In this document: piece by piece, positions 25,093 through 33,004 of the stretch
Layout of the letters: each line of letters starts with the position of its first letter
Position numbering within the stretch: the stretch's first letter is position 1
Origin: an uncultured Christensenella sp.
GTDB lineage: Bacteria; Bacillota; Clostridia; Christensenellales; Pumilibacteraceae
Direction: 5' to 3'
NCBI GenBank assembly: GCA_910578545.1
Contig: CAJTPT010000001.1
Location: 444,118 to 508,117, forward strand
Length of the DNA stretch: 64,000 bases
Notes under the pieces: model-generated
The model's input: only the letters and a program-made list of their open reading frames with translations
Databases searched by the model: none
Told to the model about the DNA's origin: nothing
Translations under genes and position numbers: made by a program

Positions 25093-26664
25093 TTATATCC
25101 AAAGCACCGAACCTAATATGAATTGCTCGTCCGAGCTGAATTCCAAAATACAAATCTGCGACCAGTCCAAAAGCGTGCCCGCAGGACTTTTAAAGTTCAT
25201 ATGCGTAAGGGATAGCTTGCTCCAATCATCTTCCGATTTGATTTCCGTCGAGTAGCTGTACGTGTTGGTTTTGTCTGCAACGGAAACCGTTATTACTTGA
25301 GGTTTTCCGCAAATCATTGCCTGAAGCATTGTGTCGGCGTCCACCTTAAACAGAGGATCGCCCAGCTTAAATGATACGAGAGATTTTGAAGTCGTTGTTA
25401 CACCTTCTATATCGTACGGACCTTTGGCGATGTTTATTTCTCCGCCGTCGCGGGTAGTCCAGCCGTCCTTGCCCATGCTTCCGTCGTATATTTTTCTGTG
25501 GCTTACGCCCGGCCGTTCCTTTATGCCGAGATTTTTCGGAACTATTGTAATCAAATCGGATGTTTGTACGTTACCGTCATCGGTAATGAGATTGGCAAAA
25601 GCGTGTAACGGCTTATTCTCGTTGCAAACGTTTACTTTGCACATATATTTTCCGCCGCCCAGGCTCAGTACGGGCAAGTTCATCCAGTTACGGAACCGTA
25701 CATCCTCAATACCAAACGACACAAAAAGGTCGAGCCTTGTTTGAACTTGTATGTTTTCGGTTTCCGGAACTTTTATGTTGAAGTACAGGCTTCCTTCCGA
25801 GTTGGATGCGGTTATCTCCGGACGTGGAATTACGTCTTTATTTTCGGATATTCCCGTTAAAAAGTTGTTCAGCTCGTTGTATACCGATTTAATACCGAGT
25901 GAAAAACCGCGTTCGACTATGCGGAAGCATTTGAGCGATTCAGTGTTTTCGGCAAGCTCGGACATATCGTCGAGCGACCCGTCGGCGTCGTTGGAAGCAA
26001 CAGCCATAAACATCGGTATCTTGCTAATCGTAGCGTATGCACTGTTATCGAGCGAGGCGTGATAGTTGATAAGCGAGTTGCCGCAACCTTCGACCGTCGG
26101 GATTATATTAAGAAGGGTTGCGCAGGCAGTCAGCCCGTCGTCGAAGCATGCAAGCTTGTAAACGGTTGTTCCGCCAAGCCCCATCCCGAGCGCGTAAATA
26201 TTGGCGTTAGGGTAAAGAGTTTTTAACAGACTTACAGTTCTGCGCGCAAGGCACGTCCAAATATACCAATTATTACTGCCCGATTCGGGTACCGAAAATA
26301 CTCGGGAATCCCCTACTGTGCAGTTGGATAACGACGCGGGGTACAATGTGTGTCTGCCGTTTTCCGAAGATCCTTTGTAATCCATTACCGCTACGGTGTA
26401 GCCAAAGCCGATAAGCGTATCTATAAGTATTTTGTCCTGTTCGTCATTGTAGTCGGACAGGTACAGAACGATTCCCTTGCACGTAGGCGCTTCCGTGATT
26501 TTTACGAAGGTGCGCACCCGCCCGTCAACTGTGGTATAGCCGTCAAAGTAGTATTCCTTGACATTCGCCCCGTTTTCGGTTTTAGGCGAAAGGCTCGACT
26601 CGTTCAGCGGCAAAGCCGAAACATCGTAATCCTTCCATAAGGTGATAGGACTTGTAATATCCAC
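25093..26664 (-). CDS. Alpha/beta-hydrolase-fold protein lacking the catalytic Ser and His
   Basis: The 523-residue protein uses a GTG start with GGGAG 7 nt upstream. Residues about 40-270 look like an acetyl-xylan-esterase/dienelactone-type alpha/beta hydrolase: GIVLYLSDYNDEQDKILI, VAVMDYKGSS and the elbow YALGMGLGGTTVYKLA. The usual G-x-S-x-G nucleophile is Gly (residue 162), and the expected G-H near the end of the fold reads GF (RGFSLGIKS). The remaining 250 residues look beta-rich, perhaps carbohydrate-binding-like. No signal peptide is seen. It may be a non-catalytic relative. It opens the lepB-rsmG-mnmE-smpB operon. Confidence 0.6.
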   Translation of the reverse strand: MDITSPITLWKDYDVSALPLNESSLSPKTENGANVKEYYFDGYTTVDGRVRTFVKITEAPTCKGIVLYLSDYNDEQDKILIDTLIGFGYTVAVMDYKGSSENGRHTLYPASLSNCTVGDSRVFSVPESGSNNWYIWTCLARRTVSLLKTLYPNANIYALGMGLGGTTVYKLACFDDGLTACATLLNIIPTVEGCGNSLINYHASLDNSAYATISKIPMFMAVASNDADGSLDDMSELAENTESLKCFRIVERGFSLGIKSVYNELNNFLTGISENKDVIPRPEITASNSEGSLYFNIKVPETENIQVQTRLDLFVSFGIEDVRFRNWMNLPVLSLGGGKYMCKVNVCNENKPLHAFANLITDDGNVQTSDLITIVPKNLGIKERPGVSHRKIYDGSMGKDGWTTRDGGEINIAKGPYDIEGVTTTSKSLVSFKLGDPLFKVDADTMLQAMICGKPQVITVSVADKTNTYSYSTEIKSEDDWSKLSLTHMNFKSPAGTLLDWSQICILEFSSDEQFILGSVLWI

Positions 26665-26693
26665 GGTATTTCTCCCGAAATTAATTCTATAAT

Positions 26694-26722
26694 AGTATAT
26701 ATTATATTGTTAGCTTTGTCAA
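26694..26722 (-). promoter_or_regulatory. Promoter of the hydrolase-lepB-rsmG-mnmE-smpB operon
   Basis: Minus-strand TTGACA-N17-TATACT lies 30 nt before the GTG start at 26664. Confidence 0.75.
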
Positions 26723-26821
26723 GTCGGATAACCCCGCATTTTTTGTCACAATTAAACCTATACGGGATACATTGCTACAGCCGTTATTTATTCGCTTTTA
26801 CCGTTATTTGTGCGCTTTTAC

Positions 26822-26850
26822 TTGACATTTTTTACTGCGCCATATATACT
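26822..26850 (+). promoter_or_regulatory. Promoter of parB
   Basis: Plus-strand TTGACA-N17-TATACT, 26 nt before the parB ATG. It is divergent from the promoter at 26694-26722, about 100 nt away. Confidence 0.8.
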
Positions 26851-26876
26851 ATACAAAAAACGGAGTTGCAATAATT

Positions 26877-27761
26877 ATGGCACCTATAAGAAAAGGCGGC
26901 CTTGGAAGAGGCCTTGGAGCACTGCTCAGCGATATCGAAGAAGAATCGGTTATCGGCACCACCGAAAGCTCGGAAATGTTGCTTGCCGATATCGAGCCCA
27001 ACGTCGATCAGCCTCGTAAGCAATTTGACGACGATGCGCTTTCGGCTCTTATCGAAAGTATTAAAATCCACGGTGTTATCACGCCGCTAATCGTCACCCC
27101 CCTACCCAACGGCAAATATATGATTATTGCGGGCGAACGCCGTTATCGTGCCGCGACCGCCGCAGGGTTAGTGACCGTTCCCGTTTGCGTACGTGAGTGC
27201 ACTCAAGTTCAAATCGACGAGCTTTCGCTTATAGAAAATATTCAACGCGAAGATCTTAACCCAATGGAAGTCGCGCGAGCTATCCGCAAGCTTATGGACG
27301 ACTATGGCTATACCCAAGAGCAAGCCGCAGAGCGTATCGGAAAAGCCCGCCCCACCGTTGCAAACCTTTTACGCCTTATGGAATTATCGGAGCCTGTGCA
27401 AAAGATGATTGAAGGCGGACACCTTTCGGCAGGACATGCGCGTTGCCTTGTAGGTATAGCAGATAAGGACATGCAGTGGGATTTGGCTCAAAAAGCGCGT
27501 GACGACAGAATGAGCGTGCGCGACTTTGAAAAGCTTGTCAAAAACATTCTTAACCCCAAAAAGCCCGCCGAGCCGCAAAAGCAGAGTCTCGAACTGCGCG
27601 ACATGATAGTGCGCATGCAACGCACTTTCGGCACTAAAGTATCGCTTTTAGGTAACGATAAGAAGGGGCGCATATTCATAGACTACTACACTGCCGACGA
27701 TTTGGCGCGGTTAGAGAATATGTTAGCTTACCTTGAAAGCAACTACAGTAAGAAGGATTAA
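26877..27761 (+). CDS. parB: Chromosome partitioning protein ParB (Spo0J-type)
   Basis: The 294-residue protein begins with KGGLGRGLGALL, the ParA-stimulating N-terminal box. It has the CTPase/ParB core (LIVTPLPNGKYMIIAGERRY followed by RAATAAG; LSLIENIQREDLNPMEVARA), the parS-binding HTH (YTQEQAAERIGKARPTVANL) and a C-terminal dimer domain. It loads onto parS and recruits SMC and ParA for origin segregation. Unusually, parA/soj is not adjacent, and the gene has its own promoter. Three parS sites follow the stop codon at once. An initiation site GGAG lies 11 nt upstream. Confidence 0.96.
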   Translation: MAPIRKGGLGRGLGALLSDIEEESVIGTTESSEMLLADIEPNVDQPRKQFDDDALSALIESIKIHGVITPLIVTPLPNGKYMIIAGERRYRAATAAGLVTVPVCVRECTQVQIDELSLIENIQREDLNPMEVARAIRKLMDDYGYTQEQAAERIGKARPTVANLLRLMELSEPVQKMIEGGHLSAGHARCLVGIADKDMQWDLAQKARDDRMSVRDFEKLVKNILNPKKPAEPQKQSLELRDMIVRMQRTFGTKVSLLGNDKKGRIFIDYYTADDLARLENMLAYLESNYSKKD

Positions 27762-27777
27762 TGTTTCACGTGAAACA
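27762..27777. promoter_or_regulatory. parS site 1 (exact consensus)
   Basis: TGTTTCACGTGAAACA matches the Bacillus-type parS palindrome at all 16 positions. It begins on the base after the parB stop codon. Confidence 0.93.
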
Positions 27778-27799
27778 ATATTAACGGTAAATTTATAAA

Positions 27800-27815
27800 C
27801 GTTTCACGTGAAACA
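27800..27815. promoter_or_regulatory. parS site 2
   Basis: CGTTTCACGTGAAACA differs from the consensus only in the first base. Confidence 0.9.
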
Positions 27816-27837
27816 TTCCGTCAGAACGGTAAAATAT

Positions 27838-27853
27838 TGTTTTACGTGAAACA
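27838..27853. promoter_or_regulatory. parS site 3
   Basis: TGTTTTACGTGAAACA differs from the consensus at one inner base (C to T at position 6). All three sites are spaced exactly 38 bp apart. Confidence 0.85.
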
Positions 27854-27854
27854 T

Positions 27855-27887
27855 AAAAACCCCTCCGCAAATGTCGGAGGGGTTTTT
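27855..27887. terminator. Bidirectional intrinsic terminator after parB
   Basis: A perfect 13-bp stem AAAAACCCCTCCG/CGGAGGGGTTTTT with a 7-nt loop works on both strands, ending parB and the ferritin-like gene that converges on it. Confidence 0.9.
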
Positions 27888-27905
27888 ATGTGCGGCGTAG
27901 TGTTT

Positions 27906-29165
27906 TTACTGTTGTTTTTTGCGTCCAAGGTTTATGTTATCCTCTTTGCGGTTGCGCAGTGATTTTACGGGGTGTTCTGCTACAGTAAAGCGGTAATCCT
28001 CGCCGAATTCCGCAATAAAGCTGTCTATTACCTTGTGGCTCGCAACTGCCGACGGGGTTTTGTTTACTGCGTTGTTGTATTTAAAGTATTCATAATCGTC
28101 GGGAACGTTGGTTATATCGGTGTATTCTTCGAGCACGGCGGTGTTGTTTACTGTGTTTTTTAGAATGTTGCGAATGTAGTGCTTGTTCTTTTCGCAGTTG
28201 TCGTTAAACGTGAGCAGTGCGGGAAATTCTGCGTTAGGGATAACCTGCGCCCATTCTTTGCCTTCGTATTTTTTGAGCAGTTCGGCGGCGTAGTGTAGGT
28301 GTGCAAGCTCTTGCTCGAAGTGCGACGTCCAAATCTTTTTGGCAACGTCGTGCGTTTCCTCGCTCATCGCCGAGTAGTAAAGGTAGCACTCGCAGTATTC
28401 GTGCATCAAAAGGCACTCGAGCCATGTCGCGGTGGAGTCCATAAGCGACTCGTACTGCGATACGTGCTGTTCTTCTATCATGCCAATCTCTAAAAACAGC
28501 TTGCGACCTATGTCTGAAGTGGGGTAAAAAGTGCCGGCATTCATATAGAAGTTCATTGTCTGTTGTTCCGCGGCGGTAATAATCATTGTGCGGAGCTTTG
28601 TTGCGAGCGGCGCGTCGGGCGCTATTGGGCGGCGTATGTCGTCAAACGGGTGGCGGTGCTCGGAAATTGTGGGGCGCCCGGGCATAATTTCGGTATAGCT
28701 TCCAACCAGCTTTTCCCCTTTTATACCGTGCTCCATTTCCAAAAGGTCACTAAAGCGGTACAGATGGTCAAAGTCTTCGAGCAGTGCAAAGTCGAGCGCG
28801 GCTTTAACATACTTGTTTTTTTCAGTCTGCGCAAGCACTGCCGTCAAGTCGACCGCAAGTTGTTCGTACGATATTGTAGTTTCAAGCACTGTTTCGTCTT
28901 TCGGCTTGAAGTACGAAATGCGCTTTTGCTGTTGCTGTTCGAGCTTGCGCAGGAATGCTACGTCGCGGCGCAGGTTGTTGTCTACGGTATGACGGGATAG
29001 CTGATGCATAAACCAGTTTTCTTCAAACTCGGCGCCGTTAAGAAGAATTGTGCGCACTTTTGTGTATGCGTCTGTTTCGTTTTTGTCGTAAGCGGTGGGA
29101 TAAAGCTTTCGCCAATCCCCTACGCATCTTTCGATCTTGCATGGTTTTTCGTTAAATGGATTCAT
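27906..29165 (-). CDS. Ferritin-like (rubrerythrin-type) di-iron protein
   Basis: The 419-residue soluble protein has a helical core with the spacing of four di-iron helices: E200 in TAAEQQTMNFY, E231-x2-H234 in MIEEQHVSQYESLMD, E256/E259 in MHEYCECYLYY, and E286-x2-H289 in FEQELAHLHYAAELL. These are the ligands expected in ferritin-like proteins. N-terminal 190 residues hold a similar helical region (ALLEDFDHLYRFSDLLEMEH) that may be a second diverged copy. The physiological reaction is unknown, perhaps peroxide or oxygen reduction. A GGAGG lies 7 nt before the ATG. Confidence 0.65.
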   Translation of the reverse strand: MNPFNEKPCKIERCVGDWRKLYPTAYDKNETDAYTKVRTILLNGAEFEENWFMHQLSRHTVDNNLRRDVAFLRKLEQQQQKRISYFKPKDETVLETTISYEQLAVDLTAVLAQTEKNKYVKAALDFALLEDFDHLYRFSDLLEMEHGIKGEKLVGSYTEIMPGRPTISEHRHPFDDIRRPIAPDAPLATKLRTMIITAAEQQTMNFYMNAGTFYPTSDIGRKLFLEIGMIEEQHVSQYESLMDSTATWLECLLMHEYCECYLYYSAMSEETHDVAKKIWTSHFEQELAHLHYAAELLKKYEGKEWAQVIPNAEFPALLTFNDNCEKNKHYIRNILKNTVNNTAVLEEYTDITNVPDDYEYFKYNNAVNKTPSAVASHKVIDSFIAEFGEDYRFTVAEHPVKSLRNRKEDNINLGRKKQQ

Positions 29166-29238
29166 TGTTTAACCTCCGTACTGCGATTATTGGCAATATA
29201 AACAGCTTTTAAACTATTGATAAATCGAAAAAAAACAG

Positions 29239-29268
29239 TTGCAATTTGTTTTATAAAAATGCTACAAT
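29239..29268 (+). promoter_or_regulatory. Promoter of the PLD-family gene, very close to its start codon
   Basis: TTGCAA-N18-TACAAT ends 6 nt before the GTG at 29275, so the expected transcription start nearly coincides with the start codon. Confidence 0.55.
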
Positions 29269-29274
29269 ATTATC

Positions 29275-30723
29275 GTGAAACCGTTGCATAGAAAAAAAGC
29301 CGTTGCGCTTTATGAAAATCGGCTCGGTATCGGATACGTAATCAGTACGGTTATTTTTTACGTTCTTGCCGCGTTTATTTGGATTTTGGTGGCAATGATT
29401 GCACCGTACACTGCTACTGTAACGGTGTCGGCAAGTCGGAATATCGTATTGACGAGGCATGCTTTTTCGGCGACCGACGAGCAAATAGCTCTCGACGAGG
29501 ACATGAAGGAACGTGCTCTTCTTATGCCGACGAGCGAAGATTCGTTTTTGCGCAGGCTCAGATTGATCGAGGACGCGGAAAGCACCGTCGACTGTTTGAT
29601 ATTCGATACGTACGAGGGGAAATATTCCGAGTATTACTATACGGCGCTTATTAAGGCGGCGGAACGGGGCGTAAAGGTCAGGATCGTTCAAGACGGCAAG
29701 CTAGGCCGACTAAACGGCTCGCTCGAGCGGATTGGCAAAATAATCGATAATCATGATAATATAGAGCTCTACTACTTTAATAACTTTAACCTTTTTAATC
29801 CCGGTGCGATAATGACGCTCATGCACGATAAGCTGACAGTTGTTGACGGAAACAAAATGATTGTCGGCGGAGTCAATATAGGCACGGGTTCGTACTTGAG
29901 CAACTACGACATGGAAGTTATGATAACCAACAGCGACTTGGCTAAAAGCGTTGGTCAGGCCGAAACTTACTTTAACAAAATGATCGCTCACGACATAACC
30001 AAAAGACACAGAAGGGAAAAACGCGACCATTCGGCAAAGTCATCACTATTAAAACAATATTACGAATTTTACGACAACAGCGAGATTGCCGATGCCGAAG
30101 TGGATTATTCCGAGCAAGGCGTCGCAGTCGATAAAATAACCTTTTTGACCAATCCGATAGACTATAAAAAGAAAGCCCCAATAATATACCGCGCGATGTG
30201 CAACATGATGGAAAGCTCGGAAAAAAGCATTATCGTCACGCCGTATACCCTACTGCAGAGCGACAAAAAGGACGAGATAAAAAAACTTGCAAGCGGAAAT
30301 ACCGATTTTACGCTGATAACAAATTCTCTGTATAATTCGCGCAACGTAGGCTATGCCGACTACGCCAACACGAGGAAGGACTATTTAAACAGCAATATCA
30401 AGCTGATGGAATTCCAGGACAAAAACCAACTGCATTGCAAAATGTTCTCGTTTGACGACCGCTTCAGCGTGATAGGATCTTTCAACCTTGACGAGCGCAG
30501 TATACATATCGACACAGAGTGCGTGGTCGTAATCGACTCTAAGGACTTCAATACAATACTAAATGATTATATAAATAAAACTTTTTTAAGCAACAGCTTG
30601 CAGGTCGGCAATGACAACGAATACGTTCCGGACGAGAATATTACTGCGCACTACCCCACCGCGTCAAAGCGCTTTAAATACTTTATATACGGCGCTTTGG
30701 GCTTAGTGCGGTGCTTGATTTAG
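29275..30723 (+). CDS. Phospholipase D-family membrane protein (cardiolipin synthase-like)
   Basis: The 482-residue protein has one or two N-terminal TM segments (residues about 19-45) and two HKD motifs: H184/K186/D191 in MHDKLTVVDGNKMIVGG and H387/K389/D394 in LHCKMFSFDDRFSVIGS. This layout fits bacterial cardiolipin synthase, which transfers phosphatidyl groups at the membrane. The N-terminus is shorter than in typical Cls, so substrate is not certain. A GTG start is used; no Shine-Dalgarno is visible and the transcript may be leaderless. Confidence 0.8.
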   Translation: MKPLHRKKAVALYENRLGIGYVISTVIFYVLAAFIWILVAMIAPYTATVTVSASRNIVLTRHAFSATDEQIALDEDMKERALLMPTSEDSFLRRLRLIEDAESTVDCLIFDTYEGKYSEYYYTALIKAAERGVKVRIVQDGKLGRLNGSLERIGKIIDNHDNIELYYFNNFNLFNPGAIMTLMHDKLTVVDGNKMIVGGVNIGTGSYLSNYDMEVMITNSDLAKSVGQAETYFNKMIAHDITKRHRREKRDHSAKSSLLKQYYEFYDNSEIADAEVDYSEQGVAVDKITFLTNPIDYKKKAPIIYRAMCNMMESSEKSIIVTPYTLLQSDKKDEIKKLASGNTDFTLITNSLYNSRNVGYADYANTRKDYLNSNIKLMEFQDKNQLHCKMFSFDDRFSVIGSFNLDERSIHIDTECVVVIDSKDFNTILNDYINKTFLSNSLQVGNDNEYVPDENITAHYPTASKRFKYFIYGALGLVRCLI

Positions 30724-30834
30724 TTCGCCAAACGGATTACAATATGCGGCGTATAACGCCCGATAACGGGCGTAAATATGAAGCATATAATATACGCGGC
30801 TAAAAAAAGCTAAACTAACTAATATCCCATAACG

Positions 30835-30875
30835 AAAAAAGAACGGTGTGATCGAACGGTCAAACCGTTCTTTTT
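30835..30875 (+). terminator. Intrinsic terminator after the PLD-family gene
   Basis: AAAAAAGAACGGT pairs with ACCGTTCTTTTT across a 16-nt loop, with a T-run; it can act on both strands. Confidence 0.8.
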
Positions 30876-30974
30876 GTTGCGGATCGCTTTAGCCAAGCAA
30901 TGAGCGACGTATGACTTTGCGCCTAAGCCGTTATCGAATTACGCATTACAAGCCGTAATTAAGCATATATACAA

Positions 30975-31642
30975 GCGATTTTGGCGGTTTTATTTGGAAT
31001 TTCGCACAAATAACGATGTGTTTCAGATACTCGAATATAGTGCTAAACCGACGGTTTAGTTTTAAAATTAAGCGGAAAGTGATGCGTAGTAAAGTCTGCG
31101 TCGGTCTGATTAGGAATGTCGAGCAAAAGAATATAATACTGTCATTCTATATCAAAAATTAAACCTACGGTTTAGTCAAAAATATACGGGCGGGATAAAA
31201 ACGATCGCACAACGGCTTTATTCGGTATAATAAGCAAAAGAAACAATTTTTTTGATACCTCGGCAGAAAACTAAACCGACGGTTCAAATGAGAAGCTGCA
31301 TGCGTAAAAAACCGACGGTTTGATTTGAAATTTTGTCTGAATTGCGAAATTTTTCGGACGGCTTAGCGTTTATCTAAACTAAAAGTTTAATGAATAAGGA
31401 TTTATGTCGAAAAATGAAAAATCGAGTTTTTTGGCGCCGAGCAAAAATCGACTCGCCTATCAGTCTGCAAAAGCGCATGCAACAGGCAAAAAAGGTCTTC
31501 GAGCTCATTCGGAAAATTTTTAAAGACGACTGATTTTTATATGCTCACCGTAGTGCTAAACCGACGGTTTAGTAAATCAAGAAAAATGTCGAAAAAAAGA
31601 GAATATAAAAATCGGTCGTAATGCGGTTTGTAACAGAATTTT
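30975..31642. repeat. Palindrome island 2: diverged inverted copy of island 1
   Basis: Palindromes lie at 31043-31059, 31160-31174, 31271-31284 (one arm mismatch), 31375-31389 (CTAAACT/AGTTTAG type) and 31556-31572. An extra one at 31309-31321 has no partner in island 1. Centre distances are 116, 111, 104 and 182 nt, mirroring island 1. GGCGGTTTTATTTGGAATTT and the following CGCACAAATAA (30982-31012) match island 1 in reverse complement. A 19-nt stretch CGGTTTGTAACAGAATTTT (31624-31642) recurs at 20547-20565 in the same orientation. No convincing gene is present. Confidence 0.8.
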
Positions 31643-32033
31643 GAAAATAAAGGTGTGTTATTACAGTGAAACCGAAAAAGCCGAGCGTTAAATCTCGGCT
31701 TATCGGTTGCGTAGAAATTTTTAGGTTGAAATTGTTTTCGGGTTTTCCCGATTTGTTTTACGGTTTTGGCAAGATACTTAACAATCGATTTACTTAAGCG
31801 TCATCATATTACTTCCTATATAATCTACGGCGATTTGTTGTGGATAAATTCCTTTGACTTACTGCTCATGCCGCCTATCGCAAAACTCACGATTGTTGTG
31901 GCTAAGCGCCGCTATGGAAAAATTGTATGCGCTCACAAAAATAACTTAAACGATTTATGTAGTCTTACTCTGCGGATTTATTCCGCTTGCCGTTTGATTT
32001 GAAAAACCGCTTTATAAGCTAACTATACTTAAC
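31643..32033. other. Noncoding gap between island 2 and the small basic protein gene
   Basis: A hairpin at about 31668-31707 (AACCGA-AAAGCCGAG ... CTCGGCTT-TCGGTT) is the only clear structure. A 78-codon frame at 31766-32002 has no ribosome-binding site and no recognisable content. I see nothing else. Confidence 0.4.
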
Positions 32034-32183
32034 TTACTTTACGTTAACGGTCTTTTTGCTTTGAGTGCGAGTCGTTTTGGAAGCGGTCTTGTTGTCGGAT
32101 CCGTTAGCCTGAGTGCCGTTCGACTTTTTGCCGCTGCAGCACGACGTCTTTTTGGTAGAACTCGTCTTTTTAGTATTAGCCAT
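32034..32183 (-). CDS. Small basic Ser/Thr/Lys-rich protein (49 residues)
   Basis: A complete frame begins MANTKKTSSTKKTSCCSGKK and ends SKTTRTQSKKTVNVK. A strong GGGGGAG lies 4 nt before the ATG. The protein is very basic, poor in hydrophobic residues, and probably disordered; a CC pair lies at residues 15-16. No family is recognised. It could bind nucleic acids in the manner of histone-H1-like tails, but this is a guess from composition. It stands alone between two noncoding stretches. Confidence 0.65.
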   Translation of the reverse strand: MANTKKTSSTKKTSCCSGKKSNGTQANGSDNKTASKTTRTQSKKTVNVK

Positions 32184-33004
32184 TTTACTCCCCCTTTTTT
32201 AATTAGGTTTTTAGTGCAACGTTTTTGTTTACACTTATTTCCTACGCAAGTATAGTTTGTGCACTATATTAAAAAAAATACATACAAAACTATTCGGAAT
32301 TCGAAATTATGAATTCGGAATTGCGGACCGCTTTGCGGTTAGTAAATAAGATGAGGTGGGGGGTGATTATGTCACGCTCTATGGATGAGAGATGTTTTGC
32401 GTTGTTTAATACGACAAAAGGTGTATAATTGTAAAGCAGGTTTTGTCATCGCGAGCGAAGCGAATGGTCTCACCGAGAACCAACAAATGCTTAGATTTTT
32501 ACGCTCTCTATGCTTGCGAGATTTTTCACGGCGGACGGGTTAGAATACCTTCGGCGCGTTGTCGAAAAAAAAATACGGTTAACCAAGCTAAAGAAATTTA
32601 AAATAATTTAAATAATTAAAAATAGAATTTATAATTAAAAAATATAATAAAAAATTAATCGATTATATAAGATTTAACGTAAACAACGTTTATACTCAAA
32701 CGCAAAAAAAGTCCGAAAAATGCTTATTTTTGCGAAATTATAGCCGAAAAACGCAAAAATTCAATCAAAACATCATAATAGAAACTTTGCACAGAAAAAA
32801 GCGATAGCGAGAATTTATACATAAAAAAATTAAAATAAACAATTATTTAAATTTATTCGGTAAAAATCAGTGTAAATTAATTTTATTGACAATTATATAT
32901 AAAACTGATATAATTAAATGAGCGAACATAGCGGAACGGTTATGCTTAGCAAACGGATTATAAAACCGTAAACCAATCTGCGGCTGTGATAAAATAAATT
33001 AACA
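32184..33004. other. AT-rich gap with repeat remnants before the DUF2207-like pair
   Basis: The stretch holds an AATTCGGAATT cluster at 32292-32324, next to a GCGGACCGCTTTGCGGT hairpin. A GTCATCGCGAGCGAAGCGAAT motif at about 32446-32467 resembles the dispersed repeat near 16744. About 300 nt of very AT-rich DNA (32575-32880) follow, then the promoter at 32886-32914. No gene is supported. Confidence 0.5.
32886..32914 (+). promoter_or_regulatory. Consensus promoter of the DUF2207-like pair
   Basis: Perfect TTGACA-N17-TATAAT on the plus strand, giving a leader of about 85 nt before the ATG at 33005. Confidence 0.85.

Noticed and set aside
31404..31527. Two overlapping short frames (about 39 codons each) in palindrome island 2
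   Set aside because: The corresponding stretch of island 1 does not keep either frame, so they are probably chance openings.
31766..32002. 78-codon plus-strand frame
   Set aside because: No ribosome-binding site, no recognisable domain, and a composition like surrounding AT-rich DNA.
32918..32971. 17-codon frame just after the consensus promoter at 32886-32914, possible leader peptide
   Set aside because: No RBS, no regulatory codon run, and no terminator behind it.
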